DNA of 27,116 nucleotides, from positions 1 through 27,116 of the forward strand of contig DASSDH010000263.1 in assembly GCA_035697245.1 (NCBI GenBank). The letters run 5' to 3'. The notes beneath the pieces are model-generated. The model searched no databases. It was not told where the DNA came from and worked only from the letters and a program-made list of their open reading frames with translations. A program made the translations under genes and the position numbers. Shown here piece by piece: positions 17,158-27,034 of the stretch (its first letter is position 1; the number at the start of each line of letters is the position of its first letter). Origin of the DNA: JACVRX01 sp035697245 (GTDB lineage Bacteria; Actinomycetota; Actinomycetes; Jiangellales; Jiangellaceae).

Positions 17158-17655
17158 TTACTGGGCCCCGCGCCGGCGCATGGCCAACACGCTGAGCGCA
17201 ACGACGGCTGCTGGCCCGGCGAGAGCGAGGGGAAGCGACGGCGAGACCGGCACCGCGACCACGGCCAAGGCGAGCGCGCAGCCGCCGAGCCCGGCAGCGA
17301 CCGGCAGGGCCACGGCGGCCGCCCATCCCGCCGTGAGTTGGGCCAGCCCGCTGTCCGCCCGCTCGACCAGCTCGGCGAGGTCGAGGGCCAGCACATAGGC
17401 AAGGAGCAGGACACCGAGGCCGGCGCCGACCGTCACGTGGAGGCCGGTCACACCCGCCTTCAGGACCACCGCCACCACAATGCCGACCAGAGCCACCGTG
17501 CTCGCCCACCGCAGCGCCGGATGCACCGCAAGCACGACGCCGACCGCCGCGACCCAGGTCCACAGCCGCGCGTCCGCCGGAGTGTTCATGCCCGCGAGGG
17601 CAACCGCCCCGGCTCCTGGAACGGCCGCGACGACGCCGGCCACAAGTGGCTTCAT
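17158..17655 (-). CDS. Hypothetical multi-spanning membrane protein, last gene of the MoxR operon
   Basis: A 165-aa, very hydrophobic Ala/Val/Leu-rich protein with about six predicted membrane segments and an Arg-rich C-terminus. The start ATG at 17655 overlaps the DUF58 gene stop (ATGA), which argues against the longer open frame to 17799. No family recognised; position suggests an accessory membrane partner of the MoxR-DUF58 module. Confidence 0.7.
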   Translation of the reverse strand: MKPLVAGVVAAVPGAGAVALAGMNTPADARLWTWVAAVGVVLAVHPALRWASTVALVGIVVAVVLKAGVTGLHVTVGAGLGVLLLAYVLALDLAELVERADSGLAQLTAGWAAAVALPVAAGLGGCALALAVVAVPVSPSLPLALAGPAAVVALSVLAMRRRGAQ

Positions 17656-18916
17656 CGCACCCCGCCGGCGAGCTGCGGGTGCAGCCGGACTGCGACGCGA
17701 TCCAGCAGCCCGAGCGCGTATTCGTCGTCCCCCCACGGCACGACAGTCACCCCGATCGTGGACAGCTCGTGCCGGAGGGCGTCGCGTTCCAGCCGCCACA
17801 GCCGGACGGCCTCCGGGCCGGCGCGGGTGCCCGGTGGCGGCAGAGGCTCGGTTCGAAGCACGTCCACGACCACCGTCGGGTGCCCGCGTTCACGCAGATC
17901 CCGCACGATCTCCAGAACCCGGGGATCGAGCAGCGGGCTGAACAGGATCGCCAGCGCACCCGGCGGCAGGGCCCGGCGCGGCAGCCGATCGAGGTCCGGC
18001 GCGACGAACGACTCGTCGAGCCGGACGTCGAGGACCGTCTCGACCACCCGAAAGACCTGCCGAACGCCGACGCCGGGCGGCAGCCACCGCACGATGCCAC
18101 CGAGCGCAACCACCCCGACCCGGTCGCCCATGGCGAGGTATGCCTGGGCCACCCCTGCCGCCCCCCGTACGGAGAACTCGAGCGTCCGCTCCACCTCGGT
18201 CGTCGCGTCGATGACGACCACCGTGTCGGCGGCACGCTCGACGGCATGCCGGCTCAGGTGCAGCCGCCCGCGCCGCGCGGTCGCCGGCCAGTGGACCCGG
18301 CGAACAACGTCGCCGGGCTCGTAGGGCCGGACGCCGGCGAACTCCACGCCCGACCCCTCCGACCGGCCCGCATGCAAGCCGGTGCGTTGGACCAGCCGAG
18401 GCGGCAGCGGCAAATGCCGCGCCCACGCCGCCGCCGGATAGACGTCGACCTGGCCGAGGCTGACCTCGGCAGTCGCCACGTCGAGCCGCGACGGCCCCCA
18501 CGCCCTCAACCGGACCGGCCCGATGCTGCGCCTCCCCCAGCGGCTTGGCACTGCCGACCAGGTTCGCGTCGCCGACAGTCCGCCGGTCGTCGTCAGCGAG
18601 CCAGCCGCCTGCCAGGCGCCGGCCGGCAGCGCCAGCTCGGCTCGAACCCCGCCGGCAGCCGGACCGGGTGCGATCGTGACGTCGATGTCCACCCGGTCGT
18701 CCTCGACATAGCGATCGCTGGGAGTAGTCGCGGCGACGGCTAGCTCCCCAGGTCCCGCCCGGCGGCCCGCGGCGAGGGTCGCCAGCGCCGGGATGGCCAG
18801 CACGATCAGCTCCGCCCGGCCCAGCAGAAGTCCCGCCGCCGACGCAAGGGCGCCAACCGTGGCCAACCTGGCAGCGAGCGGCGACGGACGCCAGCGCAAC
18901 TCGACCTGCGTCGCGG

Positions 18917-18920
<4 letters not shown>
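17652..18920 (-). CDS. DUF58-domain protein
   Basis: A 422-aa protein with two N-terminal membrane helices (about residues 15-50) and a DUF58/VWA-like domain: FAGVRPYEPGDVVRRVHWPA near residue 193, where the R-x-HW core is diagnostic, then TVVVIDATTEVERTLEF as the first strand of the VWA-like fold. DUF58 proteins are regularly paired with MoxR ATPases and are thought to act at the membrane as assembly partners. The start is GTG 18920, overlapping the MoxR stop as GTGA. Confidence 0.9.
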
Positions 18921-19906
<986 letters not shown>

Positions 19907-19916
19907 TGGTCCTCCG

Positions 19917-20471
19917 TCAGACTCGTTCGATCGCGTCGAGCACCCGGGCAACCGCCGCCCGATCCGGACCGGGGACGCTACGGTCACCCTTGGGTGGACG
20001 GGCCGGGTCGAGCAGCGCCCACGCCTCCGCACCGAGCAGGCCGGCCGCCTCGGCCGGCTGGCTGGAAAGGTCGACGCCGTGCCGGTCGGCCAGCCTGGCC
20101 GCTGCCACCCTGGTCAGTCTGGGTCGAAGTGCCGTGTCGAAGTCGAAGGCGGATACCAGACCCCACTCGACCGACCCGACAGTGCGCGTGAAGCCCGGAA
20201 GCACCGGCACCCCGGTCCGGCGGGTCCAGGGCAGCGCCGGCAACTCGGATACCTCCGGATCCGCCGCGATGAGCCGTAGCCGCAGCACGACCAGCGCACC
20301 GGCAACCAACGAGGCGACCACCAAGCCCACGGGACCAGCAGCGAGCGTGCCAATGAGGAGCAGCAGCAGCGGCCACCGCGGAATCGTCCGCCGAGTTCGG
20401 AGCAGGTCGCGATGTCGCGACACGCTCGGCGTCGGGACCGCAAACTCCCGGGGCGGGATGCCGAATGTCAC
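19917..20471 (-). CDS. Hypothetical membrane-anchored protein in the MoxR operon
   Basis: A 184-aa protein with a hydrophobic hairpin (about residues 32-60) and a cytosolic C-terminal half containing LRPRLTRVAAARLADRHGVDL and a GPDRAAVARVLDAIERV tail. Similar short proteins occur between DUF4129 and MoxR genes of actinobacteria, without known function. GTG 20471 overlaps the stop of the DUF4129 gene (GTGA), fixing the start; the longer frame to 20735 is Arg-rich shadow. Confidence 0.75.
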   Translation of the reverse strand: MTFGIPPREFAVPTPSVSRHRDLLRTRRTIPRWPLLLLLIGTLAAGPVGLVVASLVAGALVVLRLRLIAADPEVSELPALPWTRRTGVPVLPGFTRTVGSVEWGLVSAFDFDTALRPRLTRVAAARLADRHGVDLSSQPAEAAGLLGAEAWALLDPARPPKGDRSVPGPDRAAVARVLDAIERV

Positions 20472-21292
20472 GACGGTACCCCGGTCTCGACGGTGCGCAG
20501 CGCCTGTCGGGCCACGGCAACGTCGGCAGACATCACCGGTGTGGACGAGTACCGAGCGGTCAGGAACAGCTCGGTGAGCGCCCGGCCGGGACCTGGCGCC
20601 AAGTGACCTTCGGCGACGGCCCGATGGAGCAGTTCCTCGGGGGTCTCCGCGCGACGCCGAGCACCGCCGGTTGCCTCGAGCACGTCCTCCATGGCGGCAT
20701 AACATCCCACCACGGCAGCGCGCGGGTCGTCCCATTGCTGGTCGAGTGCAACCCGACCGGCTCGCGCCGCGGCAGTGCGGTCATTGTCCTCGCCGCCAGT
20801 CGCCTGCGGCCCGGCTGCTGGCTCGACCCGCCGTCGCCACCACAGCATGGCCAGCGCGGACATCGCCAGTATGACGGCCAGCACCGCGGTCCAGCCGGAG
20901 AAGATCACCTCGGCGGGTCCCGTGCCCGTCTCGGCGGCTTCGGTTTCCGAGGTCGCGGCATCCTCGTCGAGCGCGGGAAGGAGCTCCCGCAGCACGAGGA
21001 CGGACGCGACCAGGACCGCAAGAAGGACCAAGCGGCGTAGCCACTCGAACTCGCCGCCCTCGGACTCGCGTTGGGCACGACGGCGGAGGAACATGCCGAC
21101 GATCAGCAACGGCACGCACAGGACAGCCCCAGCCAAGAGGACGACCTCGACGTCATCGCCGGGGACGGATACCAGCGGCCGCAGCTCGAATTCCAGTCCG
21201 CCCGCGGCCCGGGTGCCCGCCACGGCGGCGGCGACCAGCAGCCCGCCCGTGGCGACCATGGCCACAGGCTTGATCATCGAGCCTGCCCGCAC
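20468..21292 (-). CDS. DUF4129-domain membrane protein
   Basis: A 274-aa protein with about four membrane segments (near residues 8-28, 48-68, 86-106 and 133-152) and a cytosolic DUF4129 domain: DPRAAVVGCYAAMEDVLEA, a TPEELLHRAV segment, and LTELFLTARYSSTPV near the end. DUF4129 is usually found alone or after transglutaminase-like domains; no transglutaminase domain is present here. Chosen start is GTG 21292, preceded by GGGAGG; ATG 21277 (MIKPVAM) is an alternative. First gene of the MoxR/DUF58 operon. Confidence 0.8.
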   Translation of the reverse strand: MRAGSMIKPVAMVATGGLLVAAAVAGTRAAGGLEFELRPLVSVPGDDVEVVLLAGAVLCVPLLIVGMFLRRRAQRESEGGEFEWLRRLVLLAVLVASVLVLRELLPALDEDAATSETEAAETGTGPAEVIFSGWTAVLAVILAMSALAMLWWRRRVEPAAGPQATGGEDNDRTAAARAGRVALDQQWDDPRAAVVGCYAAMEDVLEATGGARRRAETPEELLHRAVAEGHLAPGPGRALTELFLTARYSSTPVMSADVAVARQALRTVETGVPS

Positions 21293-21327
21293 GCAGCCTC
21301 CCGGCCGGGAGGGTGACCAATCGAGTG

Positions 21328-21360
21328 TCCGGCGGCCACCGCGGAGCAGCGGCCGCCGGA
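21328..21360 (-). terminator. GC-rich hairpin downstream of bldC
   Basis: Perfect 10-bp arms TCCGGCGGCC and GGCCGCCGGA separated by 13 bases lie just past the bldC stop and before the DUF4129 gene. There is no T-tract, as is common for actinobacterial terminators; it may separate bldC from the MoxR operon transcript. Confidence 0.5.
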
Positions 21361-21364
21361 GGAC

Positions 21365-21592
21365 TCACCCCTGTTGCTCGGCGTCCGGTTCGGCTCGCTG
21401 CTGAGGGATCTGCCCCGTCAGCAAGGCCCGGACCTCGGACTCGCGGTAACGGCGGTGTCCGCCTAGCGTCCGAATCGATGTGAGCTTGCCTGCCTTCGCC
21501 CACCGGGTCACCGTCTTGGGGTCGACCCGGAACATGGCAGCGACTTCCGCAGGCGTGAGGAGGGGCTCGGCGTCCTGAGTCCTCGTCGCCAT
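21365..21592 (-). CDS. bldC: BldC-like MerR-type DNA-binding protein
   Basis: A 75-aa protein that is essentially one winged helix-turn-helix: LLTPAEVAAMFRVDPKTVTR followed by WAKAGKLTSIRTLGGHRRYR, the BldC signature. In Streptomyces BldC binds DNA repeats head to tail and controls development; in non-sporulating relatives its role is less clear. The frame is open to 21640, but ATG 21592 follows GGGAGGTG and gives the canonical short protein. Its neighbour, a branched-chain amino acid dehydrogenase on the opposite strand followed by DUF3073, is the arrangement seen in other actinobacteria. Confidence 0.93.
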   Translation of the reverse strand: MATRTQDAEPLLTPAEVAAMFRVDPKTVTRWAKAGKLTSIRTLGGHRRYRESEVRALLTGQIPQQRAEPDAEQQG

Positions 21593-21889
21593 CGTCACCT
21601 CCCTGCGTCTTGGTGGAATGGCTCCACCACAATCGGTCATTCCACCCCACCGCGTCGTGGGCTGGAAGCACCGAACGGGCGACGTCGCAATCCCGTCCGG
21701 CCGGCTCTTTCAAGCCGTTAGTGCAGAGACTACGCAGAGACGACGTATGCCGCGAGTCGAGCGCAACCGGTCACTCCCCGATAGGGACTGGACGGGCATA
21801 TCGTGACGGTCACAACGCTGATGCCCGCCGTTGTGCCCCGTCAACAGCGGCCGCACGACTGGGCCTGAGGACGCGAAGGGGTCACTACC
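21593..21889. promoter_or_regulatory. Divergent bldC / dehydrogenase intergenic region
   Basis: A 297-bp gap between two divergent genes. The bldC-proximal end holds inverted repeats GGTGGAATG (21612-21620) and CATTCCACC (21638-21646), with a further TCCACC (21623-21628) forming a 6-bp hairpin with the first. I see no convincing -35/-10 pair for either gene, and no RNA gene. Confidence 0.5.
21612..21646. repeat. Inverted repeat ahead of bldC
   Basis: Perfect 9-bp arms GGTGGAATG / CATTCCACC with a 17-bp spacer, plus an inner TCCACC pairing with the left arm. It ends 19 bp upstream of the bldC start codon on the minus strand, so it could be an operator or a leader hairpin. Confidence 0.5.
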
Positions 21890-22993
21890 GTGACCGACAA
21901 GTCCACTGAGACCGGAGTCTTCGGCCGGCACACCGGCCACGAGCAGGTCGTCTTCTGTCAGGACGAGCCCACCGGGCTCCGCTCGATCATCGCGATCTAC
22001 TCGACGGTTCTGGGGCCCGCACTCGGGGGGACGCGGTTCTACCCGTACCGAAGCGAGGACGACGCGCTCGCGGACGTGCTCGAGCTGTCCCGAGGGATGG
22101 CCTACAAGAACGCGCTGGCCGGACTGGACCTCGGCGGTGGCAAAGCCGTGATCATCGGTGATCCCGACCGCGACAAGTCCGAAGCCCTGCTGCGCGCCTA
22201 CGGCCGCTTCGTCGCATCACTCGGCGGTCGGTACATCACCGCGTGCGACGTCGGGACCTATGTCGCGGACATGGACATCATCTCGCGCGAGTGCCGGTGG
22301 GTCACCGGCCGCTCGGTCGCGGAGGGCGGTGCCGGCGACTCGAGCGTCCTCACCGCGTTCGGGGTCTTCCAGGGAATGCGCGCCTGCGCGGAACGGATCT
22401 GGCAGGTGCCGACCCTGCGGGACCGCCGGGTCGGCATCGCCGGCGTCGGCAAAGTCGGCAGCAAGCTCGCCGCGTTGCTCCTCGAGGACGGCGCGGAGGT
22501 CGTCGTCACCGATGTCTCCGAGGCCGCCATCGATCGGCTGCAGTCCGCGTACCCCGAGGTGGCTGCTGTGCCTGACGCGATCGCCCTCGCCGACGCCAAG
22601 ATCGACGTCTACGCGCCGTGCGCCCTCGGCGGCGCCCTGGACGACGAGATGGTCGAGGCACTGGTGGCTGGCGCGACCGGCCGAGCTGTGTGCGGGGGCG
22701 CCAACAATCAGCTCGCGCATCCAGGGGTCGAAAAGATGCTCGACAACCGGGGAATCCTCTACGCCCCCGACTACGTCGTGAACTCCGGCGGGGTCATCCA
22801 GGTTGCGGACGAGCTGCACGGGTTCTCCTTCGAGCGAGCCAGAAGCAAGGCCGAGCAGATCTTCGAGACGACCCGGCGAATTTTCGCACTGGCCGCCGAC
22901 GAAGGTGTGCCACCCGCCGTCGCAGCCGACCGGCTGGCGGAGCGCCGGATGGCCGAGGTCTCGCGGCTACGGACCATTCGCCTCCCCGACTGA
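21890..22993 (+). CDS. vdh: Leu/Val/Phe-type amino acid dehydrogenase (valine dehydrogenase-like)
   Basis: NAD-dependent oxidative deaminase of branched-chain amino acids (367 aa). The Glu/Leu/Phe/Val dehydrogenase motifs are present: GGTRFYPY near residue 46, Lys73 in AYKNALAGLDLGGGKAVI with catalytic Lys85, and the Rossmann motif GVGKVGSKLAALLL near 187. Start is GTG 21890 with weak upstream GAAGGGG. Valine as preferred substrate is inferred from the bldC-vdh-DUF3073 context known in Streptomyces; leucine dehydrogenase is an equally possible activity by sequence alone. Confidence 0.92.
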   Translation: MTDKSTETGVFGRHTGHEQVVFCQDEPTGLRSIIAIYSTVLGPALGGTRFYPYRSEDDALADVLELSRGMAYKNALAGLDLGGGKAVIIGDPDRDKSEALLRAYGRFVASLGGRYITACDVGTYVADMDIISRECRWVTGRSVAEGGAGDSSVLTAFGVFQGMRACAERIWQVPTLRDRRVGIAGVGKVGSKLAALLLEDGAEVVVTDVSEAAIDRLQSAYPEVAAVPDAIALADAKIDVYAPCALGGALDDEMVEALVAGATGRAVCGGANNQLAHPGVEKMLDNRGILYAPDYVVNSGGVIQVADELHGFSFERARSKAEQIFETTRRIFALAADEGVPPAVAADRLAERRMAEVSRLRTIRLPD

Positions 22994-23136
22994 CCTTTCC
23001 CGTAGAGAAGGACCGACCGGGCGGGACGGAACACGGCCGAACCCTGTAGCGTTGTATTCACGAGCAGATGTCACCCGAAGTTGCGAGGGCGTCCGGTTGA
23101 CTGGTCGCCCCAGTTTTGTGCGAGGGGGTCGACCCA

Positions 23137-23334
23137 ATGGGGCGCGGCCGGGCCAAGGCTAAGCAGACGAAGGTCGCCCGTCGGCTGAAGTACCAGTCGC
23201 TGGAGACCGACTTCGACGCGCTGCAGCGTGAGCTGGGCGGCGACGGATCGGTCGAGGCCGAGGTCGATCAGGACGACGAGGCCGACGACTACGACTTCGA
23301 CGAGACCGACGAGCAGAGTGCGCGCTGGCGCTGA
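23137..23334 (+). CDS. DUF3073-family small protein
   Basis: A 65-aa conserved actinobacterial protein, beginning MGRGRAKAKQTKVARRLKYQ (basic) and ending in a strongly acidic stretch (DQDDEADDYDFDETDE). The basic head and acidic tail are typical of DUF3073; function is unknown. ATG 23137 gives the canonical start; the seven extra in-frame codons upstream are not family-like. A 143-bp gap separates it from the dehydrogenase. Confidence 0.88.
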   Translation: MGRGRAKAKQTKVARRLKYQSLETDFDALQRELGGDGSVEAEVDQDDEADDYDFDETDEQSARWR

Positions 23335-23341
23335 ACCGGAC

Positions 23342-23363
23342 GGCGGCGCCACGGTGGACCGCC
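23342..23363 (+). terminator. Possible hairpin terminator after the DUF3073 gene
   Basis: GGCGG (23342-23346) pairs with CCGCC (23359-23363), and an inner CCAC/GTGG pair extends the stem. It lies eight bases after the DUF3073 stop, with no T-tract. Confidence 0.35.
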
Positions 23364-23479
23364 CTCGTGTGTGCATGCCTCAAGACGCGCCAGATTGCAA
23401 CTCGGCGCGATGAGTGGCCCCCTGGCGGGCAGATCAAATAGATTTGCGCAGCGTCACGCTTGGCACACGGGGGCTCACC

Positions 23480-25537
23480 ATGCACGAGATTTCGGACGCT
23501 GCCACCGCAGTCGAACGCCGCGGTCTCAACGAACTGATCGATGCGGTCTGGACAGCGCGAGTACCGACCAGCCCGCCACCGAGTAACAGGGACGACGAGG
23601 CGCGTGGGCTCGCATTGCTGGATCTCTCGCTTCGGTTGGATCACGTCTCCCGCATCACCGAAAACCTGCGCCTGATCGACCGCGGCCACCTCCGTCGCAC
23701 GGTCAGCTTGGATGTCGACCTCAGCACGCTCACGACGAAACAGCAGCTGACTTTGAGCTCGAGCCACGACCAGGATGGTCAGCCGCAAACGGTGTGGGTT
23801 CCTGTGTCGCGGCACAGTCGCAGGGACCTATCGCCGGTCGTGGTACGGGACTCCAGCGGCAAGGTCATACCGCGGCAGACCACTCAGGAGACCGCCCAGC
23901 TCCTCACCGCAGGGTTGAGTCGCCTCTTCCGCATGTTGCTCGAGGTCGACAACGATGCCGCGCTCGACCTTCTCCGCAAGGGCCAGCCACGTGGCCGCTG
24001 GTTGGTCCAGGCGGCGCTGGCGACGCTCATCGACGCGGGCACCGCGACGCACCTGCGGCTCGTCCGTGATGCTTCAGGCGACACGCTGCACCGTCCCCTA
24101 TCCCATCGGGCTGCGAAGGACGGAGCGGTCACCAACCGCGACTACGACTCGTACACGATCCGGCATCGGGCCGAAACTGCACTACGCGGTCTGCGCGGCC
24201 ACACCGCGACGGCCTTCGAAAGGCTCGTGGAAATCGCATCGCGAGAATTCCTGCTCGTCGTGTCTCTGCCCCTGGACCGTCCGCAGAGTTACCTCACCTA
24301 CGATGCGCCGCTCATACCCGGGATCCGACAACCGTCGCCCCGTCGAAACTTCGTGAATAGCTGGCTGCCGGTCAACCGCGAGTTCACGGTTCAGTACACG
24401 ACATCGATCCCACGAACGGTCCGTTCCTATCACGTGACCTTTGAGGTGCCGGAGGAGATCCACGTCCGTCGATTCCTGCTGTCGACCGACGTCGACGAGC
24501 CGTTCGTACAGTCGCTCGTCGACGATATCGAGGCGGTGGCGATGCGGTACCAGGGCATGGCGCAGCAGAACCCGCCGAAGCTCTTGGAACTCGAGTTGCA
24601 GAGCATCGGTTCGCGATTGGCTGAACTGGGCCACCGTCGGATGCTCAATGTCGTCCAATACCGAAAATACCTGGCCGACTGCTTCGAGATCTTCGGTCAA
24701 CGACCTCCAGACACAGAGCAACCGGTCCTGGATGAAGCAGAGGCGATACGACGGCTCGTCGACGGTGAGGAGACGGTTAGCTCGATGGCTGCGTTCGCGG
24801 GTCATTATCACGCCGACCGGTTCCGGCAGCTCGCATCCGGGTCGCTGACCACGCATTCTTTGCGTCGAGTAGCCAACCATCTCCGAAACGCACGGCTCGG
24901 CCATGACGTCACCGTCGACAACGACCCGCGTGAGCACGGTGCACATGCACACTGGCGAACTGCGGCCCCTCCGACCCCCCGATCCAACGAGCCGATCAAG
25001 GCGACGGCTTACCTCGCACTGGCCGACGAGCCGCCCGCGCTGATTGAAAGCGTGTTCCGGATGGTATTAGGACTTCTCGTGGTCGTGCTCGGTCTGGGCG
25101 TGCTCAACGGGATCGATCAGGAATTGGACCTGTCCAGAGCAGACGCCATCGTCGCCGTGCTCCTGCTCGTGCCGGGCATTCTGCTGACCCGGTTGGATAT
25201 CCCGAATACGAACACCGTGCTGGGGCAACTGCGGGTGTTCCAGCGACGCTTGGCGTACGCATCGCTGGTTGCCACGACGGGACTGGGTGTTGTCTTTGCT
25301 GCCGCTCCAGCGGACTGGAACATCACCTGGGCGGTTGTTACGTCGGTCGCTGTCCTCCTGCTACTCGTCGCGTGTTGCATCTGCGAGTTCGTCATGCGAA
25401 CTCGCCGGCGCCGGGCGCTGGTCCCCCGCGTCGCCGCGGTACCGGTGTGGCTTCGGCAAGACATGGACCCAGATCATGAACGGCGATTGCAGAACCCCGA
25501 TGCTCAGTTCGACGCCATCGAACAGGAACTGACGTGA
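23480..25537 (+). CDS. Hypothetical 685-aa protein with C-terminal membrane domain
   Basis: I do not recognise a named family. The first ~500 residues are soluble: an early segment (about 55-140) includes RRTVSLDVDLSTL, VWVPVSRHSRRDLSP and VVRDSSGKVIPRQTTQETAQ, a beta-rich pattern reminiscent of uncharacterised actinobacterial proteins; a middle part has YTTSIPRTVRSYHVTFEVPE near 315, followed by a helical stretch. Four membrane helices follow at about 525-547, 554-574, 589-609 and 613-639, with a cytosolic acidic tail. Start ATG 23480 (MHEISDAATAV) is preferred over GTG 23414, whose extra residues are A/T-rich upstream DNA. The stop overlaps the next gene (GTGA), so the two proteins probably act together. 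Base composition looks less GC-rich than the metabolic genes. Confidence 0.75.
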   Translation: MHEISDAATAVERRGLNELIDAVWTARVPTSPPPSNRDDEARGLALLDLSLRLDHVSRITENLRLIDRGHLRRTVSLDVDLSTLTTKQQLTLSSSHDQDGQPQTVWVPVSRHSRRDLSPVVVRDSSGKVIPRQTTQETAQLLTAGLSRLFRMLLEVDNDAALDLLRKGQPRGRWLVQAALATLIDAGTATHLRLVRDASGDTLHRPLSHRAAKDGAVTNRDYDSYTIRHRAETALRGLRGHTATAFERLVEIASREFLLVVSLPLDRPQSYLTYDAPLIPGIRQPSPRRNFVNSWLPVNREFTVQYTTSIPRTVRSYHVTFEVPEEIHVRRFLLSTDVDEPFVQSLVDDIEAVAMRYQGMAQQNPPKLLELELQSIGSRLAELGHRRMLNVVQYRKYLADCFEIFGQRPPDTEQPVLDEAEAIRRLVDGEETVSSMAAFAGHYHADRFRQLASGSLTTHSLRRVANHLRNARLGHDVTVDNDPREHGAHAHWRTAAPPTPRSNEPIKATAYLALADEPPALIESVFRMVLGLLVVVLGLGVLNGIDQELDLSRADAIVAVLLLVPGILLTRLDIPNTNTVLGQLRVFQRRLAYASLVATTGLGVVFAAAPADWNITWAVVTSVAVLLLLVACCICEFVMRTRRRRALVPRVAAVPVWLRQDMDPDHERRLQNPDAQFDAIEQELT

Positions 25538-27030
25538 CCACTGGTCTTAGTCGTCCCGCAGAGCTTGCCTACATCGCGGCTCGAGCGGCCACCGAGGGCG
25601 CGTCGGCCGTGGAGTTTCGGGTACGGCACGTCGCCGGCGGTCAATTCGTCGGCAACCAACTGGATCGAAGCGATCAGCCGGACGAGGCGGTCCGGTTCTG
25701 TGCCGCCGGCATTGAGACGGCAGCCGCGATCTGGCCTTCCACGGAGCCACCGGTGACCGACGAGATGGTCAGCGTTCGTAACGTCAGCGGGGCACTCAGC
25801 GCCGACAGTGGCTTGTGCTGGACCGGCTCCGCAGTTCTTAATCCGGCGTTCCTCTACGGCAGCGCCCGCCGTACGGAGATCCTGGTGTCCTACGGCGACC
25901 GCGCGTGGCGTCCGTCGTTGCGGGACACCCGCATGTTGACGTGGATCATCAGTCAGCTTGCTGGCGCAGCCGTGGAATGCACCAATGGACCGATCATGCT
26001 CCTGCAGTCGCCGGTATCACCGTTCCGAGAAGCGGTCGGCAGCAATCGTGGAGACGGTTCGGGCGAGCTTGTTCGTCCCGCCGAAGGGCCATCTCTGCGA
26101 ATGTCGATCAGCATCGACCCTGCCCAACCGCGTCGGCTGCTCATGTTCGAGGAACGAGTGCACTCCTTCGCCACCGAGAACGGCCTCGGCTTGCGAATCG
26201 CCGATCGGCGCGCCAACCGCATTCGCGGTGAATGGTTCAAAGTGAACGACTTTGACGGCGACCTCTTCGAACGACAACGGGACGAGCTATTCCGCGGGGT
26301 GCCGGAGGATTCGCCCACGACCGCCTTCGTACTCACGATCGTCGGTCCGGCTCGGGTCGGTTCGACACTAGCGGTCGTCAGAGCGTTGGACGCAAGCAAC
26401 ATCGGGGTCCTCACGTACGCGAGCGAATCACTGGCCGAGATGTCCATCTCGCACATCCTCATTCCGATCGCGCCCGTCCGGCTGCAGCGAGCCGCGGGCG
26501 CGACATCGGCTGCTGATCCCCTCGTCGCGGGCCTGCGACGACTCGCCAGTGACTGCGGTCTCACCCCACGCAGCTCGGCGGCGGGTCTACATTCGGTGAA
26601 CTTCACGCCGGCGCTGGGCTACAAGGCACTGCGCAGCGAGCCCACACAGATCACGTTCCGCAGCGGTCAGGGCGAACCCTTCGCGTTGTGGGTGGCCTGT
26701 GACGTCCCCTATCGCAGAATCACCGACGAACAGGTGGCCGAGCACCTCCTCAATGCGCTCCAGGGCAAGGTCGCAGCGGCGTCGTTGGCGTACCTGCGCT
26801 GCCACCGCACAGCCGACGATCGCGTGCGGGCTCGCGCGAAGATCGCGATCTCACTGGACGCCGCGGTGAAGGCGAAGCAGCGCGCAGAGTCGTTGAGCCG
26901 TATCTGCGCGGAGGCTCAGGACCTCACCCGCCGCAGCCTGGCCGCGACCCATGGCCTAGGAGAGAGTGAGCTCGGCATCCGGATCGCCTGGCGAGAGAAA
27001 TGGCTCGGGGCCTTTGGCCTGGGGACCTAG
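25534..27030 (+). CDS. Hypothetical 498-aa soluble protein, partner of the upstream membrane protein
   Basis: No recognised family, no membrane segment and no signal peptide. The N-terminal ~150 residues include SAVEFRVRHVAGGQF and a possible beta-sandwich; near residue 265 the stretch TAFVLTIVGPARVGSTLAVV then ALDASNIGVLTYA has the beta-alpha-beta look of an ACT-like regulatory fold, which is only a resemblance. A second alpha/beta segment near 370-410 (PFALWVACDVPYRRITDEQV) is followed by a helical, basic C-terminus. GTG 25534 overlaps the upstream stop as GTGA. Function unknown; strict coupling suggests a two-component assembly. Confidence 0.72.
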   Translation: MTTGLSRPAELAYIAARAATEGASAVEFRVRHVAGGQFVGNQLDRSDQPDEAVRFCAAGIETAAAIWPSTEPPVTDEMVSVRNVSGALSADSGLCWTGSAVLNPAFLYGSARRTEILVSYGDRAWRPSLRDTRMLTWIISQLAGAAVECTNGPIMLLQSPVSPFREAVGSNRGDGSGELVRPAEGPSLRMSISIDPAQPRRLLMFEERVHSFATENGLGLRIADRRANRIRGEWFKVNDFDGDLFERQRDELFRGVPEDSPTTAFVLTIVGPARVGSTLAVVRALDASNIGVLTYASESLAEMSISHILIPIAPVRLQRAAGATSAADPLVAGLRRLASDCGLTPRSSAAGLHSVNFTPALGYKALRSEPTQITFRSGQGEPFALWVACDVPYRRITDEQVAEHLLNALQGKVAAASLAYLRCHRTADDRVRARAKIAISLDAAVKAKQRAESLSRICAEAQDLTRRSLAATHGLGESELGIRIAWREKWLGAFGLGT

Positions 27031-27034
27031 ACGC

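Noticed and set aside
17646..18743. Plus-strand open frame opposite the DUF58 gene
   Set aside because: Arg/Pro/Gln-rich with no domain, antisense to a gene with a diagnostic RRVHWPA motif and operon overlaps.
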